From positions 37,421,001 through 37,485,000 of the forward strand of contig CM027378.1 in the NCBI GenBank assembly GCA_015680905.1: a DNA stretch of 64,000 nt, written 5' to 3'. This document shows positions 33,121 to 44,152 of the stretch, in pieces; the stretch's first letter is position 1, and each line of letters starts with the position of its first letter. The notes below the pieces were generated by a model. That model was given only the letters and a program-made list of their open reading frames with translations, made no database searches and was not told the DNA's origin. Made by a program: the position numbers and the translations under genes. This stretch comes from Coptis chinensis (taxonomy: Eukaryota > Streptophyta > Magnoliopsida > Ranunculales > Ranunculaceae).

Positions 33121-33798
33121 TTATGTCAAGGACTTCTTTATGGTGATGTTGAAGTCCTTTGAAAAGGCACGCACTAACGTGTCTTTTGCTAGATTATGGT
33201 GTGGACACTCTATAAGCAGATCGGTGAAAGCGATTCCAAGCCTCGAAAATGATTCATGAGGATTACGCCGAAAGAAGTGAATCTTGGAAAGCATTTCATC
33301 CGTCTTTAGGGGTGGGTAAAAATGTTCCATAAACAATTTGAACAAGTTTGGCCCACGAGTCCACGAGAATTAAGCTTGGGCAGTTAACCAAGAGCGCCTT
33401 TATCAGACTAAGGTGAAAGGGAATACCCTCAATTTAATTTGTTCCGCACCAACCGTAGGATGGTGGAATGTTGTAAGGACTTGTTTAATCCTATGCATGT
33501 GCTGATAAGGTTTTTCATGGTCTAAACCATGAAAAATGGGTAACCAATTAAATATATTTTGGGGGATGCGGAAATCCCCCACTGGGTCTGCTAGAACGAT
33601 GCAAGATTTAGGGCTATCGCTCAAGGCTTTATAAAAGTCAGAGAGAGGAGTCTCTCTTTCTTCAGCCATAATATCAGGTGGTGTGTGTGAAATAGCAGCT
33701 AGAGGTGTAGTGGGTGGGAAACTAGATAGACTTGTTTGTTGACGTTGCCGTGTAATTACGTTTGTTGTTTTTCTTGACCGGACCTTAATCTCATGCAA
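33121..33798 (-). pseudogene. gag of element D, N-terminal and core part
   Basis: It starts MHEIKVRSRKTTNVITRQRQQ at 33798 and continues through SPKSCIVLADPVGDF, FNWLPIFHGLDHEKPYQH, AEQIKLRVFPFTL and, after a frameshift near 33390, LFMEHFYPPLKTDEMLSKIHFF, ESFSRLGIAFTDLLIECPHHNL. These are the Retrotrans_gag-type blocks of Athila-like gag. The start is the first Met of this frame and is shared with C. Confidence 0.85.
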
Positions 33799-34019
33799 GA
33801 CTAAGTCGAACTTAACTAAACATGCAACACTCCAAACAATTACGATATACTAGTAGAAACCTCTAAGCGGAGATCGCGAGGTGTGGAAGAAAGGAATACG
33901 ATTGCGTCCTTGCTTCGCTTATGAATAGCGTCTTGTTTACGCGTGTTCAGTGTATATAACAAGTTAGAACACTGAAAAAACTTAAAAATCGAAGTTCGAA
34001 ACAAACCTGTAGAAATCCG

Positions 34020-34210
34020 CAAAATTTTGCATAGGGCGCGGTCGCACTCCTAGTCCAGTAAGTGAGCGCGGGTCGCGCTTGGTATGAGGGCTGGTCGCGC
34101 TCGTGGTCCAGTAACTATAGGGTGGTCGCACTCGAAGGAAAGCGCCTAGCTCGTGTTCAGCTATATAGGTAGCGCTCCTTATAGGCGCGGTCGCGCTCAG
34201 TGTATATTTT
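34020..34210 (-). repeat. GC-rich repeat in the leader of element D
   Basis: About six imperfect units around GGTCGCGCTC or GGTCGCACTC, spaced 25-40 bp apart, in otherwise A/T-rich DNA. It is equivalent in place to the GC-richer leader part of element C. Confidence 0.7.
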
Positions 34211-34334
34211 TACGGAACTTTTTCAACGCTGAAATAGACAACCACAGTATGAATCAAACAAGGGTGGGTGGGTTTAATGGGACTTAAAAATGACTAATTC
34301 TACTATGAAAACAATGCTAAAGTGCAACTAAGAT

Positions 34335-34347
34335 GGCAGCGGCGCCA
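34335..34347 (-). other. Primer-binding site of element D (tRNA-Asp type)
   Basis: The reverse complement reads TGGCGCCGCTGCC, 2 bp from the LTR. Confidence 0.85.
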
Positions 34348-34349
34348 TT

Positions 34350-35836
34350 TGATAAGAGTTAAATTGAATAGTTTACCTACGAAATGAACGATGAACTCAA
34401 AACGTAAGTAAAACTAAACTTGATCTTATGTGCCTATGATTTATCAAAGTTTCTACTCTCAATTCTATCGAAATATAGTGGAGTAGGAAGTTCGTTCCAC
34501 TCCTAGTTCTCTAGCATGGAATGTTTCCTAATCTAATTAGTCGGTCTTAAGTCTAATGAGAGCTTTACGAAGGGGAATTATACTACGATGCAATATGAAA
34601 AGCAATATGTTGAATGTCACTACGAAATATATGGAAATACTAATGTTCTTGAATCTAGATAAAGAATTAGAGGGGAATTGAATCCACCTCGAATCCAACT
34701 TAATCACCTAGAATAGACTGTTGTAATCCAATTCTTACGTTCTTACGGTAAGAATTGCTCGTTCTAATCCCTAATTAACATGACATTTCTACCAATTATA
34801 ACTAGCATGTGAGGTCGTCCACCCATTCTCATGGCGAAACACGACCTTCTAGAATGGAATAGGCTCTACAACGCTTCTATACTATACAACTAATTTTTCA
34901 TTAAGGCTTCATCAACCCCTCTAATGGGGGTTTTAGCCTTGATTCATCAAACCATCATTTCCCATTGAAATTGAATACAACATATTACAAAGATTCTAAC
35001 TTTATGAAATTTAACTAAACAATAATCGAAATCTAATTAATAATTAAGAATTGAATGATAACAAGAATTGAAATTAGATCTAATAAATTGTAAATGACAA
35101 AAATCGAAATTGACAAGAATAACTATTTTATTTATCTAATCAATAAAGAACAATGATTTAAAGATTTAATCTAAAACAAGGAATGAAATTCTAAAACTAA
35201 GATCTAAAACTAATTAATGGAGGCTACTAATCTAATTTCTAATCTAGGTCTAACTATCTACCATTAACAAAGAGTGAAGCTTTTGTTTTTATACTCTCAG
35301 ATCCAAAAATCGTGCATGGGCTTGGAGCCATGTTTTGGGCCAGAGAATCAGGCCCAAAACCCAATTCTTTCAGTCCAAAAAGGCCTCTTCAGCTGCAGTT
35401 TGCTTCAACAGACTTTTCGTCCACTTTTGCTCCTCTTATTGGGTCAAGGCTTGGACCATTGGAAAGCTCTTTCCGAGCGGTCGTTTTGACATAAGGTAGG
35501 CCCAATTCGAGGTCCGAGTCCAAAGATATGGTCTTCGGAAGTTCTATTGACTTTGTGCATTTGTTTTCTTTTGCGTGGACTTTGACTTTTCAGCTTTGGC
35601 GAGGGCTTTAGAAAGGCTTTGTCTTCTTGAATCTTGGCCTTTAATCACGGAACTCCTTAGTAACCGACCTTTGCTCCTTTATCTCGCTAAAGTGGCACAT
35701 TTCTGCCAAAAAGGACTTTGAAGGCCTGAAATGCATAAAAACACGTAATCAGTGTTAACTCTTAATTATTACTCACATAATTGGTCTAAAAGTATGACTG
35801 TTACAGGGTTAAAACTACAGTTTTGGGCTCTTATTA
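34350..35836 (-). repeat. 5' LTR of element D (1487 bp)
   Basis: It is close to the 3' LTR over its length. The last bases are TTATTA instead of TTATCA (one change). Confidence 0.95.
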
Positions 35837-35841
35837 GGAAC

Positions 35842-36884
35842 CAAGCAATGACTTATCTCTAAGCTCATCACTTGATCCCTAACTAGACTCTACACCAACT
35901 ATCATTTGGGATAGGATGTAGGCCTAGTTGTTCTTCCTAACACTTACTAAACCAAATAACAAGACTTTTCCCTCACATGAGTATTATTAACTCCCCACAA
36001 AGGGAAGGTTTAGCTCATGATCCTTGGGCTAAAACTAAAACAAGTGTGGAATGTAAAAAGAGAGAGAACTAAAAGAAGAAGAAAATATATATTTATAAAC
36101 TCACTTGCATGAAGAAGTGAGAATTTTTCAAGAGAAAAACAAGGTTTCCTCCATTAAAACTATTACAAGCTTTTTTTTCAAAAACCAAAAACTAAAACTA
36201 TCTACCAACTAAGAAACTAAAATAATACATGGTAAAGGAAAATAAGTCAAGGGAGTAAATGGAGTGTCCCCCTTTGTTTTGTTTTCTTCTCCATTTGAGA
36301 GAAATCTCATTTCCTCCCACGTGAAACATCAAACCACATTTATTTCCTTTTTATCCACCACATTAAAACAAAGTGACACCTTGCCTTTTTTCACTATTAA
36401 CACCTAATCTAATTAATTACATGCAAGGTGTCAACTTTGCACCAATAATTTGGCATTTTTGTCTTGACATGCTCCATGATTGATGACTCATCAAATCTTG
36501 TAGGCCCGTATAGTGGGTCCACGTGTAGTCCAGTGGCGGTCCGGTCTTTTGGCAATTTTACAACTTCCCGCCTATGCGTAGAGTTCATCGCCCTGATTGT
36601 CTGAGCAACTCACTTGTTGCATTTGGAATCCTGGTTCAAGAGGTAAGAGCTTCAGAAGTTTGATGCTTCTGTGCGGATTTGTTGGGCTTCACATGGTTGA
36701 TTTGGAAGAATTCAAATATACGTCGTTCCCCATGCTTTAACGCAGGTTTAACCAATATTTTCATGTTTACTGTGAATACCTGCAAAAGTAAGAAAATATA
36801 TTTATTTGATGATTATTAAACACATAATTAACCAAATTTATATGTCTCAATGGGGTTTTATATTACAGTTTTGGGTGCTTATCA
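35842..36884 (-). repeat. 3' LTR of element F, right part
   Basis: It continues LTR F after element D and ends ...TTGGGTGCTTATCA at the PPT. Read on the minus strand, the LTR starts TGATAAGCACCCAAAA. A TATA-like TTTATAAATATATA lies near 36085-36100. Confidence 0.85.
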
Positions 36885-38410
36885 CACTACCCCCAAACAA
36901 CATTTTGCTTGTCCTCAAGCAAAGAAGAGACATTAAAACAGATAAGTGGCCAAAATGTGTAGTCCTAACTAATTCTCGTTTCCCAGAGTGCGGTTGCATT
37001 GACCATATGCAACAAGGCCTTCAACCACTAGGAATTCCCTAGTGGACGAGTTATAGCCTCGTGAGAGTTTTCCAGAGAAGATACTCACAAACTTCATTTA
37101 TACTATAACGACTCAGTGACAAAAACTCGTTTCCTAAATTAATCTCAGATATCCATACATCTCCTTAGCAGGGAACGAGGATTGATTTCTTTGAAACTCA
37201 AGTTAATATGTATTCAATAATTAAAACATCTACATATGATAATGCATACAGTGAACTTTGCATTAAAATGTACTAGTAGGGCCGTTTTTGGATCCTTTGG
37301 AGAGCGTACCTAAATGGGTTCTCACAGGTATGTGTCGAAACACAATTCCACTCAAAATTTTACCACTCAGGTTTTGTTAACTCCAGTGTGCAGTGGGCAC
37401 ACGTTTCCTCACATCTCAATGACAGTCAGAGGAGCCGATGTTGATCAATCACGTCTACTACTTATTATCACACCACCCTACTCCTAATTGAGCTAGAGGT
37501 TTTTATTAGGTATTGTGGGACTTAGGTGATGGTGTACAAGAAAATGGAAATGGATAATCAAAATTTACGAGTATGAGAGAATAGGGTCTTTAAGATATTT
37601 ATACTAGAGAATTCCTTGTTTTCTTTCCTTCTTCTAACTGAGTTTTCCAACCTTGTTCTTAAGCCTCTGGATACTGATGTTTTTTTTTAAAATTTTTTTT
37701 TAGATTGCTTAAGAACATGATTCTATTTTTCTTTCCTGAAACAAGTAACTGACTTTTATTTGGGACAAGTCTTTCTCTTTATTTTTCCACATTTCATCCT
37801 ATTTCTCGTACTCATCACTTAGGTAGGTTCTTTTATTCGGTTTAATAGATAGGTAAGGAATTTTTGGTGGAAGTGAAATGTTTGATGAAAGGTTCAGTGG
37901 AGTGACTAGCGGTAAAATTTGTAACAGGTAAGAATTTTTAGCTATGTCGATCCAAAGAAGGCCTAAATTCTCGCCTAGGGTTCGGGTGGTGATAAAGTAA
38001 GTAGACGCGTGATTTTCTCTAATCGGAAAAACTACTCCTCTGTGTCATCACACACAAATCACTCATGTCAAGGCTTTTGGTTAGATTCTCACAGGATTTA
38101 TAGTTTAAGTAACTAACTGTTGGTTCCAGAAACTTACTGCTATGTACAATCGATGATACTCAGTGCATGAATATTCATGAAAAGATGTATAAACTATTGC
38201 ATACGTATTATCTTAAGTTTCTTAAAACAAATCCTAATTCGGATACTAATGTGAGATTTCTAGACAATTTTCATCATTGAAAAGGAAACAAGACTTTGTC
38301 ACTAAGTACAATTATTAACCAGAAAATAAAAACTATATACAGTTTACAATATGCTTAATTTTTGCTACAGGTTTAAAAGCTCCCCCAAACTGAATGATGC
38401 TTAGTCCTCG
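36885..38410 (-). other. 3' PPT and noncoding block of element F
   Basis: The PPT (TTGTTTGGGGGTAGTG, minus strand) touches the LTR. Hairpin pair at 37025-37045 and 37046-37062. A second tract (GTTTGGGGGAGC, near 38380-38390, with GAGGACTAAGC) closes the block. It is homologous to the blocks of B, D, G and H. Confidence 0.75.
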
Positions 38411-38626
38411 AAGTATCAATAAATAAAGAGAGAAATTACTTGAGAACCGTGAGCAAAATTAGGGCTAGATTGCTGGAACAGAAAGGTTGGATAACATAAT
38501 ATATTATTCAGAAGGAAACAATAAAATGTTCAATAGCACACGAAACATAGCACACGGAATAATGAAAGACAATAGCACACGAAACATAATTTTTAGCTAG
38601 ATATATGTACAATGACAAGCTCAAAT

Positions 38627-39626
38627 TTACCATCCAGCGGGATGTGTAGGTCTGGCATCCTCAATAAGGAAATGCATTTCCTTAGCATCGCGCCAAAAGA
38701 TAACAGTCTGCCAAATTTCTACCCATTCTTTGTCTCCGGATTTCCTCAAATGGTTTTTCATATTTTCATCCTTCGGGTAACAACGAACATGGCTCAGTCT
38801 TGGCCGGGGCCTCCATTGCCTAAACCTTAATGAATGAATGATTCTGTTTGCTGGGCACATAGAATCTACCTCGACCTAGTCATGAAAAGTAGCTGCAAAC
38901 TGTGGGAAATGTGTCTTCATGATGCGGCAAGCAGTTACAGGTAAAAGAATATACTGATCTTGAAAAGTGCGAGCTCGTTTTAGGTTGGAGATAACACAAC
39001 CTAAGATGTTAAATAATGTATGACATTGAGCCAGTGCACTGAATACTACCCAGGCCGCCTCATTGGCAGTAGAAAAATGCCAATCTCCCATGATGTTCAG
39101 GAGTACAAACAACATCACAGTCCCCATGTTCATGGTCATGCTTGCTAAGGGAATGGTGATGTCGTGCCATGGCATATGGCCAGCTCCTTCTCATTTAATC
39201 TTAAGACCATCACCGTAAGTGTCGCGAAACACTTGCCACTGAAAGGAACGGTAAGAATTATGATAGATGTAATGCCATGATACGGCCGGTTCAAGATATA
39301 GAAGATCCAAAGTTAGGGCAAGCTGTTGTTCAGAAAAAAATATGATGTGTGTCACCAACTAGGATTGTGAACCCGTCTAAGTAGAAGCCATGTGCATGAT
39401 TGAATACTGGTGTGTCCTCCATATTAGCATAAAAGTATGCGGCCAAACTCGGAGAATAAGTTTGGTCAGGTTGAAGAACTAGGGAAGACCACCCAATGTT
39501 AGTGATGTAGTCACGGAAAAGATGACCATAAGTATTAGAGTCCATCATAGACTGAAAGGATTGCTCAGGAATGAGTTTTGGAGGTGTCATGTTTGATGAA
39601 GATGCAATGTTTGATGAAGATGCCAT
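38627..39626 (-). pseudogene. ORF-Y of element F
   Basis: The second accessory ORF, starting at an ATG at 39626. It contains LIPEQSFQSMMDSNTYGHLF near the N-terminus, then a YSPSLAAYFYANMEDTP region, and after a stop or frameshift at about 39190-39330 the piece IPLASMTMNMGTVMLFVLLNIMG...ISNLKRARTFQDQYILLPV (38876-39175). It ends near 38627. Orthologous pieces are in G (48198-49119) and H (57650-58578), so it is a regular part of these elements. No domain is recognised. It lies at the place of env-like ORFs in Athila elements, but I see no signal peptide. Confidence 0.6.
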
Positions 39627-39910
39627 GGTGGATGAAGTAAAGAAATGGGCATTGAGAAAGGCAACTGGATGGATAAATGAGTATGGAAGAAAATAAACCT
39701 TCCTGTAATGACAATGAAAATCACATGTTAAAATTAGTTAGTCACAACGTAAATAATTCTAGCAAGCATTTCTTACAAAAGAAGACACAAAGATAAGAAC
39801 AAAATTAATAATACGATGAAAAATGTAATAATATATACGATTATTTATTTATTCACTTAGTAATATTATTCCATTTTTATTCAATAAGAAAATCATGAAT
39901 TATTATGAAG

Positions 39911-40976
39911 CTATTGAAGACGCATATCGTGCACCACAATGTTTAGTTCTTCAATTTGTTGTCTGAGCTGCATCTGAATGTCCCCTTGGCTGGTAGAGAG
40001 TGTAGTTTGATTCTCCATTAGGAGAGCGTGATTTTTCAAGGACTGAGAATGATTTTCCAAGATTTCCTCCTGTTCAACATCATGCATTGCTTGACGTTCT
40101 TGGAATTCCTTAAGAGTTGTAATGATGATATTCTGACGAACGTATAGTTCCCGCATGCCGTGATGAAGAAATTGAATGCCTTCCATGGGATTAAAAATGT
40201 TTATCATGGCATTTTCATCAAAGAAATGGTCAGGGTTTGAGCTTGGGTCGTTCTGTTCATCTGTCAGAGTATCAGGAGTCCAAAAACCAATGGAGTAGTC
40301 TATTTGGAGTATACTAATATGTGCTCTTTAAAGTGGTGTTTTTGGAGAAATTACTGGATAACCCCAACGCATCATAATTTGTGTGACTAAAATAGGTAGA
40401 GGTAGAGGTGCTAACTTTCTTGTTTTCCTGGTGATCACGTTCCAGAGGTGTTGGATTAGACAAAAATCATCCCTTTGAGTCTGCAAAACCCAAAGTAGGT
40501 GAAGTTGAGACTTTGTGACTTCTGATTGGTGAGATGTACCTATCACATTGTGTCCCAACCAGTGGAGCACAACTCGTTGATTCTGTTTCAAAGAGCGTTG
40601 AAGAACAATGTGATGTCTATTTCCCACTTCGCCATGAGATACGGTAGCTCTTAGTAAAGTTTTGACGGAATCAAATGATGACTCTGGAAAAAGGAACTCA
40701 CGGAATTCATTGGGATCTGAAGTATGTCGGAGATAATTTCCCTAGTCAATTCCAATCGTCGTCCATAAGCATTGAAGTAGAATTTTCCATTCTCAGGTCC
40801 TATAAATTGGTAGAACATCAAAACCAATTCTCTAGGAATAACCATTTCTTTGAATGATATAGAAGAGGCGTCCATCCCCGACGTACAATTTCGGTGTCAA
40901 AATAAGGATAAAACCGGTCATCTTCAAAAACTTTTAGGTAGTCTTTCTCAGACATTATTTTTCTTGGTTGATCCAT
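39911..40976 (-). pseudogene. ORF-X copy b of element F (frameshifted)
   Basis: ATG at 40976, 65 bp after the TATA box at 41041-41048. It reads MDQPRKIMSEKDYLKVFE with FYPYFDTEIVRRGW, shifts frame near 40850 to FYQFIGPENGKFYFNAYGRRLELTREIISDIL, and shifts again near 40640 to RSLKQNQRVVLHWLGHNVIG, LHLLWVLQ and LAPLPLPILVTQIM. The C-terminal part (40207-39911) is a helix rich in Glu and Gln beginning NPMEGIQFLHHGMRELYVRQ, a likely coiled coil. It is a diverged paralogue of ORF-X copy a (42200-43162). Confidence 0.7.
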
Positions 40977-41040
40977 TTGGTACTATTACGGAGGGAAGGA
41001 TAGTGAAAATTGTTTGAAATGAGAATGGCTGAAAAGAAGA

Positions 41041-41048
41041 AATTTATA
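41041..41048 (-). promoter_or_regulatory. TATA box ahead of ORF-X copy b in element F
   Basis: TATAAATT on the minus strand within GGCTATAAATTTCTTC, 65 bp upstream of the ATG. Confidence 0.5.
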
Positions 41049-41604
41049 GCCAATCTATGAGTCTGTACCAATCTGGATTCCAAGTGTAGTTAATGACCCA
41101 TGTGATTATGAACAGCAACAATGGGGATCCATAGTAAGTCTTGTCATGTCAGATTTCCAAAAACAATTAATGAGATGTTTCAATATTAGAAAATACGGAG
41201 GAAAGTTTCACAGGGTAGTTAGACTTACACGTAATTTCAGAACTGATGATCAGACCTCAGTAATAGCATATGGATAGAATAATCAAGCTGCATGTGTGAC
41301 AAGTGTTATCGCATTACCTTGTTGCGTCGTGCGCGATGATTCTCACGAACACCATGAGTATCGATTTAATTATTTTGGTGAGTTTTGGATGGTGTTTTCT
41401 TTGTTATGGTTTGTTTTATTATTATTATTTTTGTTTTGTTTTGTTTTGTTTCTTTTTTGAGGAAAAGACAACTAATATACACAAATATTTAATACGAAAC
41501 TTCTCCATTTAATACGTAACCCATACAAATGTGTGAGAATTATTTAACACACCATACTAATATACAAAACGACAGACGGAAAGAGAGATGTCGGTTATAT
41601 AGAT

Positions 41605-41724
41605 CTAGATGTTCTGGATCATGTTACACATGAGTGACAGCAGAACAATGATAAACACTATTATCACGAATACTGTGATAGCCCATTCACGTTGCTCCTT
41701 TTCCCATCGCTCGATTGGATTCAT
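41605..41724 (-). CDS. 39-residue single-helix membrane micro-ORF in element F
   Basis: A complete ORF from ATG at 41724 to TAG at 41605-41607. A charged N-terminus (MNPIERWEKEQREW) is followed by about 18 hydrophobic residues (AITVFVIIVFIIVLLSLM) and a short polar end (CNMIQNI), so a single-pass membrane protein or tail-anchored peptide is expected. It is placed between the two ORF-X copies and is preceded by a TATA box and repeated MSA-like sites in the same sense. I could not find it in G or H. Function unknown. A pure chance ORF is possible, but the promoter layout and the sharply bounded helix argue for a real gene. Confidence 0.55.
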   Translation of the reverse strand: MNPIERWEKEQREWAITVFVIIVFIIVLLSLMCNMIQNI

Positions 41725-41808
41725 TATGTTCAAGAAAATGATAATTTGTGAAGAGGAATTTGTGAAGAGTGAGAGAAGGGGATGAGTGAAAGTGGAAAAG
41801 GAGAGTTG

Positions 41809-41897
41809 TATTTATAATTAGAATTCTGACCGTTAGGCATCTGACCGTTTGGATCAGTCCGTTGGGTTATGACCGTTGGGCTTTGAGAGTAGGCCCA
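41809..41897 (-). promoter_or_regulatory. Promoter-like region: TATA box, MSA elements, GGCCCA site
   Basis: On the minus strand, upstream to downstream: TGGGCC (41892-41897), CCCAACGGTCA (41870-41880), a near match (41856-41866), CCAAACGGTCA (41842-41852), CCTAACGGTCA (41827-41837) and TATAAATA (41809-41816). The sites at 41827 and 41870 fit the mitosis-specific activator consensus YCYAACGGYYA exactly. The ATG of the membrane micro-ORF is 85 bp past the TATA box, with a C/T-rich leader. Confidence 0.65.
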
Positions 41898-42199
41898 ATG
41901 CATCAAGGAACAAACTAACATATTAAGAAGTACAATAATTGCATAACATAAATAATTTCTCATTCAAATCGTCTGGAGATACAAAATTATGAGAAATCAA
42001 ACGATATATAATATTTTATCACTAGAAAAATAAAAATGCAATGCATAAGGGAAATAAATGACATAGTCATTTCTAAGCCAAGGGAAATAAACATCTACTG
42101 GGAATCCTCAGGGTTAGCAGAAGATGAACCAGGGTTTCTACTTCGTCGGCTATGACAAACTCCTGGCTGAGCTGACTAGTCTGGAATGTGGCCCAAAGA

Positions 42200-43162
42200 C
42201 TATAGCAGTTGATCTTGGAATTGCTGCTGATTTGCCATCATCATTCTCTGGAAACGGCCTTGGCGATTGCGTATTTCTTGCTGGAAGTCATTTTGGGAAG
42301 TAAGCATCTCTTCCTGACGAAGAAACATCCTGCGCATGCTGGTATTCATGTGCCTTAAAGCTTCCATGGGAGTGCTGATTCGGCGCATGATATCCTTATT
42401 AAAATAGTTGGGTGGTGAAGGAGGAGGAGGAGGTACATTATCACGCTCAATATCATCTCCAGCTACTGTGTCCCAGTGGTCCAGAACACAAGTCTCGAAA
42501 ATTCCAAAATTCTCGAAAGACCTTGTTGGAATGAAAGGAGTAGCAGACTGGAATCCTAAGTTAAGCATAAGCTGAGTAACAAGTACAGCAAGAGGAGCTG
42601 ACCTGTTTGACGCAGTCGTAAGAACATGGCCCAGGAAATGGACCATACAGAAAGTATTCTTCTTCTCCTGGAGGATCCACAGCAGGTGCAAGAATGTCTT
42701 GTTCACGTCAGACGTCTTTGAAGTTCCAATAACGTTGTAAGCCAGCCATTGAGTGATGACTAGTTGGTTTCGTCTGAGTGAGTGCTGGTACACGCAGTTA
42801 GAGCCATTATTGTACTCTCCCTCGAGAAACGTGTCAAACATTAAGTCCATCATAGTCGGATACTCTAATAACAACAGGGTTGGACTATCTGAGTTTATCG
42901 GAATCTGTGCTGTATTTGATATTAACTCCGGCGTGAGTTCACGTTCCAACCCATCCGCCGTAATCCAAAATTCATCACCCCGAAAACGACCATTGTTGTA
43001 AAACTTTAAAACCAAATCTTCCGAGTAATTAGCCGGCACCTTGTGCAACAGATACTCCCACTCCCTATTTGCAATTTCTTCATCGAAAAAGGGATGAAAC
43101 ATGCCCAAATCGAATAGATTTTTGAAATTCCTCTCAACTGTGATTCGTCTTCGTGCTGCCAT
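42200..43162 (-). CDS. ORF-X copy a of element F (320 aa, intact)
   Basis: Uninterrupted from MAARRRITVE to the stop. It resembles the large plant family called putative plant transposon proteins and related Athila ORF1 proteins found after integrase; that assignment is from memory of the families. Visible parts: EIANREWEYLL (residues 29-39), WITADGLERELTPELIS (66-82), RNQLVITQWLAYNVIG (131-146), LHLLWILQ (158-165), APLAVLVTQLM (189-199), a proline run (244-251) and a C-terminal Gln/Met/Arg-rich helix (262-320) likely to form a coiled coil. I see no signal peptide or membrane segment, so a secreted envelope role is unlikely. The N-terminal MAxxRRI is shared with G and H, which supports the start. 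Confidence 0.75.
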   Translation of the reverse strand: MAARRRITVERNFKNLFDLGMFHPFFDEEIANREWEYLLHKVPANYSEDLVLKFYNNGRFRGDEFWITADGLERELTPELISNTAQIPINSDSPTLLLLEYPTMMDLMFDTFLEGEYNNGSNCVYQHSLRRNQLVITQWLAYNVIGTSKTSDVNKTFLHLLWILQEKKNTFCMVHFLGHVLTTASNRSAPLAVLVTQLMLNLGFQSATPFIPTRSFENFGIFETCVLDHWDTVAGDDIERDNVPPPPPSPPNYFNKDIMRRISTPMEALRHMNTSMRRMFLRQEEMLTSQNDFQQEIRNRQGRFQRMMMANQQQFQDQLL

Positions 43163-44089
43163 AGAGAGGTCTAGATGATTTTTTGAAGGTGGAAATTGCT
43201 AGGAGTGATGGAGGAGATGGTGCTAGAGCAAGGGGGTTTGAATTGGTAGAGTTGTGCCCGCGTGCGCTGGTGAAAATCAGGCCTGGGAAGCCACGTGCGC
43301 GAGTTGATTGGGAGGGGGACCAAGATCCGGATTTTGGAGGGGAAGAAAAGTGAGGGGCTGACGCGTGGTGTGGTCCGCGGGTTGTGTTTTGTGACCGGAT
43401 CCTTGATTTTGGATCAGGTCCAATTTTTGGCCCAAACCCAAAGGATTTCCAGAAATTCCCCTTATGTCCCGAAATGTTCCAAAATTTCAAACGTGGAATT
43501 TCGATTCGTTTTAACTCCAAATTGAACGAATGAGATATCAAAACGATCGGCATTAAAATTGTCATCCACTTGAATATGACAAAATCACATTCAAACCTTT
43601 TTATTTTTATTTGGGGGTTTGAATCTTGTAAAAATAGAATGCAAACCCCCACTTTATTTTTATTTTTAAGGAAGTTTATTTATTTACAAATTTTATATAC
43701 AAATGTACAAGGGGAGATGAATGTGTTAACAACACCGGATTTCAAGAAGAAAATCATTACTGTAATATGAGGCAACTGTCATGTCGGCTCTGGGGCGAAC
43801 CCAATCCAGCCAGACTGTGGCTTAACCTTTATGTTTTGGGGGCCTAGGGTTCATGACGGTACCATCCCTGACCAATGTGCAATGGTCTAATAATAATATT
43901 ACCCTTAGTACATATGGTATAGCCTCAAACCGCCCCGAACTGTAATCAAATAGAAAACTATTTGGGGTTGGCTTGGTGAAATCCATTGCCCGTGTGAATG
44001 AGGGACCATCTGATGTTGCATATCACGACTCTCTTTGTGCACAATACTTAGTGCAAAGGTGAAAATAAAAGACACGAGTATAAACAAGT
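43163..44089 (-). other. Region upstream of ORF-X copy a in element F
   Basis: No convincing gene. The open stretch 43134-43652 has the composition of a GC-richer leader rather than of a protein. A GGCCCA-containing segment (43427-43440) and C/T-rich sequence just before the ATG could be promoter parts. 43780-44040 has short pieces similar to pol-downstream spacer. Confidence 0.4.
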
Positions 44090-44092
44090 TGA

Positions 44093-44152
44093 GTCTTTTA
44101 ACGTCAGATCCTCAAGACGAATGTGAGTCTTTTAACGTCAGATCCTCAAGAC
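44093..44152 (-). repeat. Two tandem GTCTT...AAGAC units in element F
   Basis: Units at 44093-44118 and 44127-44152 are identical over 26 bp (period 34). Confidence 0.8.

Larger units (their letters stand above)
26596..35836 (-). mobile_element. Element D: Athila-like gag-protease element without RT and integrase
   Basis: 9241 bp, target duplication GGAAC (26591-26595 and 35837-35841). The 3' LTR is 26596-28084 and the 5' LTR is 34350-35836, next to an intact PBS. The internal order on the minus strand is leader, gag, protease, a short tail ORF and the 3' noncoding region with PPT. RT, RNase H, integrase and the accessory ORFs X and Y are absent. H has the same protease-tail junction, so this looks like a replicating non-autonomous form. 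Confidence 0.95.

Noticed and set aside
43134-43652. 172-codon minus-strand ORF upstream of ORF-X copy a
   Set aside because: Its composition follows a GC-rich leader, it overlaps the ORF-X start in another frame, and nothing similar is seen in G or H.
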